Shown: positions 7,703 to 14,009 of the stretch, one piece after another
Numbering within the stretch: position 1 is the stretch's first letter
How the letters are laid out: each line of letters opens with the position of its first letter
Assembly (NCBI GenBank): GCA_035591015.1
Contig: JAXIUW010085561.1
Location: forward strand, 1-14,009
From: Cephalothrix simula
Taxonomy: Eukaryota; Nemertea; Palaeonemertea; Archinemertea; Cephalotrichidae
Length of the DNA stretch: 14,009 bases
Direction of reading: 5' to 3'
Program-made: the position numbers and the translations under genes
The notes under the pieces: model-generated
The model's database searches: none
Told to the model about the DNA's origin: nothing
The model's input: the letters and a program-made list of their open reading frames with translations, nothing else

Positions 7703-9533
7703 CGTTTATGCATAACTTATCCATTGTTGACACCAGAGGTCATATTCTTTTGAAAACGTTAAATATTCATATTATATTAAACTTAACTTTTATTTTATAT
7801 CTCTGAAACTTTTATTGTCTGCTTTGAACGTTTTTACGATCAAATATAATTTAAATCAGTAACCCAACTATAAAATGTTGAAAACATATTTTCAATCATT
7901 CGGATTGTATCGTTGAACTTTTCAATAACATTAAATTCCTTTTTTGAAATTGTTATTTCTATTTTGTGGGTCGTACCTCCTGCTGCTGATTAAGATTTGG
8001 AACGGTCATGGTGTCCCATATTTACCTCATTTGAATATACATGTATAAATGATCATCCCTCATTTTTAGTTACTTCCTACGCTCCATGGTTCAACTCTGT
8101 AATCCTTATTCTTTACGTAGCAATTAAGTCTGATTTGTTGACTTCAACTTTCGACTACATTCGATTAGTTCTTGAGATTATAATTTAGGAAAGAATGATG
8201 AGATCTACCTAATTTTTTAGACTTTAATAACTTCTTAAAATCGTTCTTTAAATTTAACTCTCTTTTGAAGTAATTAGAGATTTGGGAAAATTCACATTAA
8301 TTCTGGCGTTGCTAAAGGTTCAAACTTAAGTCAGGAGTATTCTATGTTTATCTGTTTCAGTTTACCCAGAATCTATCCGTTTGTTCTTTTTCGTAAAATA
8401 TTATTTGAATGATTAGTTTTTTTGTTTCAAGATTTAGGGTATAACATAGTGGATTTTATAATTGTAATCCGATGTCATGTTATAGGGACAAGCCATCATA
8501 TGCATTGTACATTCACAGGTGTTGTGGCATTTATGCATAACCCATAAAGGAAGTAGCACGAATTTTGCATTAAAACGTTGGAAAAGATTTATGACTTATA
8601 ATCATTGAACTATTAATGTGATATTTGGTCAAGAACATTTTAATTTGCTAAAGTACATGTAGTTTTGTTTATAGGCTGTTTCTAGAAAACATATGTAAAA
8701 GGGTTTAAAAGATATCGTGAGAATCACTGAAATATTGATGTTTTATTTGAAAATATTTGCAGCAAAATCTGTGTTGTTATTTACGCTTTGGGTTGTTATA
8801 ATTTGCTTTTTCAGCTCAAATCAGGTCAAGAAGTTTTTCTCGGGTTTAGACAAAATTTGAAAATGAATTTAATTGGTAGTAATGGTTCATCACACAATAT
8901 AATCAAACAATATGTAAAAGGGAAGGAATTTTGTGGGGTTCAGATTTAGTACATAATTTATCAAATCTTACAGATTAAATATTGATCCTGGATTTATGCC
9001 AGGTATTCAAAGCCCGTATCATTAGATAATTGATGTCCTTTCTTCTTGCAAACTGTGTTTAGTTTTGGATTTTATTTTTCAAGAGTCGATTTTTAAAATA
9101 CATACTCCATATTAGAATGTTTTTATTGCCTTTACCAATCTTTAAAACCAGTATCTCCCATGCATTATATTTTTCATGTGGAAATCTTATGAATGCATAT
9201 AGTTATTATCACATGGGTTGGATTGAATTTTTGTAAAGACTCTTTTGATCTCTTTTCTAAAATCAAGATTAACCTGGATCTTAAAAAACCGGTATATGAA
9301 TTGGTTTTTTATTGATCCGCTTTTATATTATAATCTAACTTAATTTGTTTTAAAAATGAATATCTTATTATATACATATCTTATTATATACAACCTTGGC
9401 GTATTTCCAGACCTTTAAATGCAATGCCAATGTCAAATTGTAGAAGAAAGCGAGCCGATTTTTATTGGGAAAGATCCCCCTTATACTACTTGCACACGTG
9501 ATCCTGACTTATCTTGAATTATTTACATCCCGG
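7703..9533. other. AT-rich non-coding DNA (intron or 3' flank)
   Basis: No supported gene. The ATG frame at 7997-8188 has no recognisable composition or motif. The stretch contains several acceptor-like sites (AG at 8360, 8518, 8762, 8814 and 9411). Only the one at 8814 is followed by a longer open phase-0 frame (44 codons, to a TAG at 8947-8949). Three TACATGTA words lie in or close to this stretch. If the donor at 7306 is used, all of this is probably intron. Confidence 0.45.
9361..9392. repeat. Exact 16-bp tandem duplication
   Basis: TATCTTATTATATACA occurs twice head to tail (9361-9376 and 9377-9392) with no mismatch. It is probably a replication-slippage product. Confidence 0.8.
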
Positions 9534-9648
9534 CAGGGTTGTCAGACAACATCAGACACCGGGTGTGTTGTGGATAGGCGTCAAACGGCAAAAAGAATGA
9601 CATGTCAGATAAATTCGTGGTTTCCAGCAAATTTTGCCCAAAATTTTA

Positions 9649-9870
9649 TCTGACGTCAGGTAAATAGAGTGGTGTCCGAAATATTTTGTCGAAAAATTTG
9701 TCTGACTTCAGATCAATTGGGTGGTGTCAGGAAAAATTTGTCTGACATCAGGCAAATTGGGTGGTGCCAAGAAAAATTTATGTCAGGTAATTTGGGTGGT
9801 CTAAAAAGAAACTTTTGTCATAAAATTAATCTGACGTCAGATAGATTTGGTGGTATCAAGTCACGTAAAA
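9649..9870. repeat. Degenerate tandem repeat, 40-52 bp unit
   Basis: Units start at 9649, 9701, 9741, about 9781 and 9830, spaced 52, 40, about 40 and 49 bp. The shared core reads TCTGACNTCAGGTAAATTGG followed by GTGGTGTCA and an A-rich stretch ending in TTTG. An earlier diverged copy lies at 9601-9648, and weaker TTAATTGGCTGG and AACTTCAGAT...GAGTGG remnants reach about 10015. Several units contain the palindrome TGACGTCA or a one-base variant. This is the minisatellite core of the surrounding element. Confidence 0.75.
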
Positions 9871-10057
9871 TATAATTTTGGAAAAAATGTCACGAAAGCC
9901 AAAAATTTTGGGTAAATGTTCTTGGCCGCCGGTGTCACTTTATTTTATCTTACGCCAGGTTAATTGGCTGGTCTTCTTGACCGGTTGTAGATAACTTCAG
10001 ATATTTTGAGTGGTGGGTGTTAAAACGCTAGGTGTCTGACTGACACCCCCTGATCCT

Positions 10058-10100
10058 GGCAATTAAGTATATTCCTTGCCAAGGAATATACTTGATTGCC
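10058..10100. repeat. 43-bp near-perfect hairpin
   Basis: The 21-nt arms (10058-10078 and 10080-10100) flank a single central C at 10079. The inner 14 bp (AAGTATATTCCTTG) are perfect. The only exception in the arms is one T opposite G, which would still wobble-pair in RNA. A second short palindrome, CCAAGG-A-CCTTGG (10099-10111), overlaps its right edge. It may be the 3'-terminal hairpin of a rolling-circle-type element. Confidence 0.8.
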
Positions 10101-10176
10101 AAGGACCTTGGCCATTAAAACGTTCAGTTGAAAATTTATTATTGAATAAATTCATTAGGTAGAAATTAGAAAGGAA

Positions 10177-10292
10177 GGGGTACACCAGGTGTAACAGGAG
10201 TTAGTGACTGTAGGTCACCTGTATACCCTCTTCACCTTTAACACCAGACCGGTGTAACGGTTTGCCGTTTCCCCCGGCGTTCAATGGCCGGG
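10177..10292. repeat. Cluster of small hairpins
   Basis: An imperfect stem joins GGGGTACACCAGGTG (10177-10191) to CACCTGTATACCC (10216-10228). Inside it is a perfect GTGAC/GTCAC hairpin (10204-10208 and 10214-10218). Further right are ACGG/CCGT (10257-10260 and 10265-10268) and CCCGGC/GCCGGG (10273-10278 and 10287-10292). The patch is GC-richer than its surroundings and lies between two mobile-like elements. The ATG frame crossing it (10262-10462) is not credible as a gene. Confidence 0.5.
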
Positions 10293-10478
10293 TTGTACAT
10301 TTAAATAGGAAAGGTCGAACAATAAAACCCAGTTGCCAGTGTCCAACTAAAAAAGCCATATTTTCTGTATTAGGCTGCCTGTATACACAATTGGCTGGGA
10401 AATGGTCGGAGGAGCAACCAAAAGGGGCTCCCCTAAGTTATCTATTCGTAACATTAACCTAGGAAAACTGTACATTAT

Positions 10479-10578
10479 CGGAAAGGTCTTGAAACGAACT
10501 TTGATCCGTTTTGGTTTTCAATGAATTTCGGAAAGGTCTTGAAACGAACTTTGATCCGTTTTGGTTTTCAATGAATTT
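10479..10578. repeat. Exact 50-bp tandem duplication
   Basis: Two identical 50-bp units (10479-10528 and 10529-10578) start with CGGAAAGGTCTTGAAACG and lie head to tail. The right arm of the surrounding foldback element has one shorter counterpart (about 10890-10932). The duplication therefore arose in the left arm after the element formed, and recently, since the copies are identical. Confidence 0.9.
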
Positions 10579-10698
10579 CGACCAACTGTTGTCCGTGGAG
10601 CAAAAATGTGAATTTTGACAGCGAAACTGGTATTAGATAGGTAAACTCAGCTCACCATTCTTAGTTTATGTGATTATCAAAAGAACATCATATGATGT

Positions 10699-10722
10699 CA
10701 TTTTGATGACGTCATCAAAATG
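10699..10722. repeat. Perfect 24-bp palindrome at the foldback centre
   Basis: CATTTTGATGAC (10699-10710) is followed directly by its exact reverse complement (10711-10722), with no spacer. The centre is TGACGTCA, the canonical cAMP-response-element palindrome; a further TGACGTCA lies at 10730-10737. This is the symmetry point of the MITE-like element. Confidence 0.9.
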
Positions 10723-11055
10723 GTGTCTATGACGTCATAGGCTGTTATTTTGATAATCAAAATGACCCACATAATCTACTTATGGTGCGCTGAGTTTACT
10801 TCCACCATCCATTATTACCGCTCTGCTACCAGTTTTTCTTTACTCAGAAGTCGAAATTCACATTTTTGCCCCTAGAGGCGCCACAGTTGGTCGGAATTCA
10901 TTGAAAGCCGAAACTGACCAAAGACCTTTCCAAAAATGTATAGTTTTCCTAGGTTAATGTTACGAATAGATGACTTAGTTGGGAACCCTTTTTGGTTGCT
11001 CCTTCGTAAATTTTTCCAGCCAATTGTGTATGTTTATACTACGAAGGGGACACTG

Positions 11056-11999
11056 ATCATTTGAGACACTACACCGCGTTTAATCTTGGTCACGGGGATC
11101 CATAAAAATCCGGATCAACAAAAATATTCATTCAGGTTCAGAAATGAGATGCTCTGATCCAGAGCATTTACTTTATCTGTAATTTTTTATATTTCCAATA
11201 TTTTTTGTACTTTCGCTTTTATTAAAAGGTTAACAACCTAAGATTTTTTGCAATACCTTTTTGGTCAAGAAATCTTTTAAATTTGTTCATAGAAACTTTA
11301 TCCTTTTTGTGATTAAAAGTATTTAGCTCTTTCTTAATTGTATGCATTTGAATGTATTTCTCTTTTTTTAACTATTTAAAATCATGTATGGAACTCTCTG
11401 TGCCATGTTCTAATTTTTAATTAGGTTTTGACAAGCTTTATGTGATTTCAATTGCAAAAAATTCGGTTGTGATTTTAAAGTAACTGACGTCTCAAAATGC
11501 ACATACAGATTGAATTGCAAGGTTTATTTTCATATTGTTAATTATAAAAAAAGTTAAAAAGTACTTATTTTCTACTCGTCATAAAAGAATTATATTGTAA
11601 ATTTTTTTTTATAGAATTGTAGCTTGATTAATTCATTCCCTACATGTATATCTTTTAACTATTTGAACTTGTAATGTGTATGTGGCAGCTACTATAACAC
11701 TATCGTTTTCAATTACTTTTAATTGATGCTTTAATTAAATTTTATTGGGAATTTCTAATTATAATATCCTTGATCCCCGAGACACTTTAACCATCAAAAA
11801 ATGCATTAATATCCCAGAATTTTTTAAAAATTATCTACGTGTAGTTTGATATTTTGCGAGGGTTTTTATCTAATAATTGCAAAACCTTTCTATTGATATT
11901 TCTAAGGGCATAACTAAGGTTTATATGTAGATAAATTTTATTGAAGAATAGAGATGTATGTTGTATGATGTGAGAATATGATCTGCCGGACTGCGATTT
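11056..11999. other. AT-rich non-coding DNA
   Basis: No gene is visible. The one notable structure is a perfect hairpin, ATGCTCTG-ATC-CAGAGCAT (11149-11167). A TACATGTA word lies at 11641-11648. The remainder is T-rich sequence with no frame of useful length. Confidence 0.5.
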
Positions 12000-12304
12000 T
12001 CACCGGCTTTATATTGCCATGATCCGCCCACGCTCACTTTATTTAAGCAACTTTTGACAGTTTTGATACTAAATATAATTTGATTGATTCTATTTTTCAT
12101 CTAGTTTAAGTACATTAGTTAGTATAGCGACATCTGGATCCGCCTACGCAATTTCTATTAACGGAAACTGACATCATAATTTTTCTGGATCGAGGCTGGC
12201 ATTTTGCCATAAATGACTTATTTAAGGAAAGTGACATAATCTAAATTCAGAGCGAGGCTGGCTTATTGCCAGTCGAGAACTTGCTCTGGCTGTCCCTCTG
12301 AATT
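12000..12304. repeat. Degenerate repeat cluster with GGCTGGC/TTGCCA units
   Basis: Two adjacent imperfect copies start at 12163 and 12226 (63-bp period). Each reads GGAAA-TGACAT...GAGGCTGGC...TTGCCA. A third, more diverged relative lies at about 12012-12060 (CCGGCTTTATATTGCCAT...TTTATTTAAGCAACTTTTGACAG). GATCCGCC-ACGC occurs twice (about 12021 and 12137). The last copy sits inside a hairpin whose AATTCAGAG (12244-12252) and CTCTGAATT (12296-12304) arms match exactly. An inner CTGGC-TTATT-GCCAG stem adds to it. The origin is unknown; it may be a decayed transposable element. Confidence 0.5.
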
Positions 12305-13112
12305 CTCCGGATAATGGTCCAGCTCATTGTTAGTATTTTTTTGGATCCCCAAAATCCTCCATTCTTTCACATGTCTGGAGAGCATAAACATTCGGGAACA
12401 AAATGGATTCTAAATCTTTCATTGGTGGTCTAAACCACTTCACTTTTTAGTGCACGTAATTTAGTATGTGCTATATTTCTGAACGAATCATTAAAATTAT
12501 CATCCTTTACCATGACACTGTATTAAGCTATCCACAGGCGGTTCTGCTCTTGTGAAGATAAGCATTTATTGAAAAAAATAACTGTTTGTTGATTCACAAT
12601 AAAATTAGAAATAGTAAGGGCAATATCATGGTGTGAAAGTGGTATGCTGTTAACAATTTCAAGCCCCAAACTATTATTTTACTATAATATGGCGAAAAAT
12701 GTTATCCAATTCAAAAATTGGCATTACCTTTGATAAATTAGCCCATGTTTTATAAAAAAGTAAAAATCGGGGGCGAATATTACCGTTTTTACATCTAGGG
12801 TAAACCGGTACATATTCCTACTTGATGCATTACTATCAAATAATCTAAAATTGTTTCTGAACTGTGATGAAAATTATGTGTCATATTGTTCGGAATCTGT
12901 CAGCTTTTCCTTTCCCTATATGGGGCTTCATCTCCAACATGGTTTCGTCATTCAAACTAATATGCATAATACAAAAGAGGCTAGGAACCGTTACAAACAG
13001 TTATACTTTCATACCTATGTTGGTATATGTTTCTCATAAGTTTTTGTCAGCTTGTTGTCGTACCAATTTTAGTGTTTCCTTATAATATCTTTTAAAATGT
13101 GTACTTAAGAAC
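12305..13112. other. AT-rich non-coding DNA
   Basis: Nothing supported. Two overlapping ATG frames at 12851-13085 are in different phases, short, and without motifs or splice context. I regard them as chance. Confidence 0.5.
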
Positions 13113-13766
13113 CTCCTTTACTTAAAGAGGAGCCAGTAGTAGTCTCGAATTTTTTCCAATTCAATTTTTTGTCAAAGTTTTTATCACACATTAAAAATAG
13201 CTATATATTTATAAACAACATTTGATATGTATTAATATTCTTTTATACTTACCTAAATTCTTTTCATTTTGAAGTTGATGAATTTAATCCACTATCAAAG
13301 TTGATTTTTAGAATGATAAAATGGTGGCTACTGGCTAGTGCCTGGTTCACACTTTTTGAAAAAAATAGTTCCAAAAATTCAGATAAAGATATGTAGATGT
13401 ATTTTACTTACTTATTTGATGAAAACAATAAATGATTATTACGAAACGTTTAAATTGAACAAATAAACCTTAGCTGCTCCTAGTTATAATATTCATCTTT
13501 TGGAACTATTTTTGTCAAATAGTGGTGCATTCACCAGACCATTAGCCACCATTTTATCATTCTGAAAATCAGCTTTCATAGTGGATTACATGTAAATTCA
13601 TCAATTTTAAAATGAAAAGGATTTAGGTAAGTATAAAAGAATATTAATATATTTTCGATGTTATTCATAAATATATAGTTATTTTCAATGTGGGATAAAA
13701 ATTTTGGCAAAAAATTGAATTGGAAAAAATTTCAGACTTATACCGGCTCGTTTTTAGTGAACCATT
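13113..13766. mobile_element. Long-armed foldback element (about 650 bp)
   Basis: The left arm (about 13113-13383) and right arm (about 13489-13766) are long, mostly complementary inverted copies around a roughly 105-bp unmatched loop. Examples are TTTTTTCCAATTCAATTTTTT (13150-13170) against its complement near 13710-13729, AGAATGATAAAATGGTGGCTA (13311-13330) against TAGCCACCATTTTATCATTCT (about 13544-13564), and AATAGTTCCAAAA against TTTTGGAACTATT at the inner edges. The outermost match, GAGCCAGTAGTAGTCT against AGACTTATACCGGCTC, is weaker. No coding frame is present. Arms this long with a short loop fit a foldback or MITE-type non-autonomous DNA transposon. In RNA it would form a long duplex. 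Confidence 0.7.
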
Positions 13767-14009
13767 AATTTCTAGTTGGTATCATCATTGTTTTTAATAT
13801 AGTTTTTCGAATGATAGTTTAGTCCTTCATTATTCACTAGGAGTGTGCACTGTGCAGAATGGTTATCTAAATTATGGTGAGCTGCCAATTAAAGTTAAGG
13901 TTATTCAGCCCCAAACCCGTTGACTGGTGAAGGCAATTTCATCAACCGCTTACCATTGTCTATTGCATAAAAGCCTTCATCATTTTTGAAGGTTTTGATA
14001 GAAAACTAG
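13767..14009. other. Non-coding DNA to the window edge
   Basis: No gene is visible. A short hairpin, CCTTC/GAAGG, lies near 13974-13992. The region may continue as intron or intergenic sequence beyond the window. Confidence 0.4.

Larger units (their letters stand above)
9534..10100. mobile_element. Composite non-autonomous element with minisatellite core and terminal hairpin
   Basis: The left flank carries TCAGACACC (9552-9560) and the right flank its reverse complement GGTGTCTGA (10031-10039). Beyond these 9-bp matches, similarity extends imperfectly outward (a shared CTGACA...CCCT pattern), suggesting subterminal inverted repeats of about 25 bp. Between them lies a degenerate tandem array (9601 to about 9870, with weaker copies to about 10020). 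The right side ends in a 43-bp hairpin (10058-10100). Tandem repeats between subterminal inverted repeats, plus a palindrome near one end, are known from non-autonomous Helentron-type elements and from bivalve 'pearl'-like elements. I see no transposase or helicase coding. The class assignment is inference and the exact boundaries are unknown. Confidence 0.4.
10337..11055. mobile_element. Palindromic foldback / MITE-like element (about 720 bp)
   Basis: The left half (about 10377-10710) is largely the reverse complement of the right half (10711 to about 11044). For example, CACAATTGGCTGG on the left pairs with CCAGCCAATTGTG on the right, and CGTAACATTAACCTAGGAAAA pairs with its complement at about 10940-10966. 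The outermost match is CAGTGTCC (10337-10344) with GGACACTG (11048-11055), separated from the main arms by partly unmatched sequence. There is no coding capacity. The CAGTG-type terminus resembles hAT-like TIRs, but the flanking 8-mers do not form a clear target duplication, so the superfamily is unassigned. The left arm carries an extra internal 50-bp duplication. Confidence 0.65.

Noticed and set aside
8309-8330. GGTTCAAACTT as a tRNA B-box
   Set aside because: No matching A-box, acceptor stem or cloverleaf around it.
9649-9870. Spaced repeats considered as a CRISPR array
   Set aside because: Units are degenerate and contiguous with no unique uniform spacers, and the context is eukaryotic.
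10262-10462. 66-codon frame starting in the hairpin patch
   Set aside because: It runs through hairpins and into the left arm of a repeat element; it is translated repeat sequence.
10329-11063. 8-bp target-site duplication for a hAT assignment of the foldback element
   Set aside because: The 8-mers flanking CAGTGTCC and GGACACTG (CCAGTTGC and ATCATTTG) do not match, so superfamily and exact ends stay open.
12851-13085. Two overlapping 62- and 73-codon frames
   Set aside because: Different phases of the same DNA, ordinary chance length in AT-rich sequence, no domain and no splice context.

Overview
The window reads as animal nuclear DNA. It is AT-rich, mostly non-coding, and has consensus GT/AG splice signals and dispersed foldback elements. 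The 8-bp palindrome TACATGTA occurs six times in non-coding DNA. I associate this word with molluscan and other lophotrochozoan genomes, so a marine bivalve-like host is my best guess. That guess rests on pattern, not on a marker gene.

Layout: 1-1205 is non-coding upstream or intronic DNA with small hairpins, a G10 run and a weak TATA-type promoter candidate. Positions 1206-1274 look like a 5'-leader exon carrying two short upstream ORFs. A 162-bp intron (1275-1436) follows. Next comes one giant exon, with an uninterrupted 1945-codon frame from the ATG at 1483 to a stop at 7318-7320. Its product is Ser/Asn/Lys-rich and apparently intrinsically disordered. I see several short-linear-motif candidates (SH3 ligand, RVxF-type phosphatase-1 docking, basophilic phosphosite, DSG phosphodegron) but no folded domain I can name. 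A good splice donor (AAG|GTAAAT, exon end 7305, phase 0) lies only five codons before the stop. The frame may therefore be the N-terminal part of a larger protein whose later exons lie downstream. Alternatively the transcript may end in the short VNNF tail with a poly(A) signal at 7697.

From 7321 to 14009 I find no convincing gene. This stretch is intron, 3' UTR or intergenic DNA interrupted by repeats. They are: a composite element with 40-52 bp tandem repeats, partial subterminal inverted repeats and a 43-bp hairpin (9534-10100); a hairpin-dense patch (10177-10292); a palindromic foldback or MITE-like element centred on a perfect 24-bp palindrome (10337-11055); a degenerate GGCTGGC...TTGCCA repeat cluster (about 12000-12304); and a second long-armed foldback element (13113-13766).

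There is no operon-like cooperation to describe: one eukaryotic gene fragment dominates, and the rest is its intronic or flanking DNA. The most interesting points are the unidentified giant disordered exon with cryptic in-frame donors, a leader uORF ending 10 nt before the main ATG, and the dense cluster of foldback and minisatellite elements at 9.5-11.1 kb.
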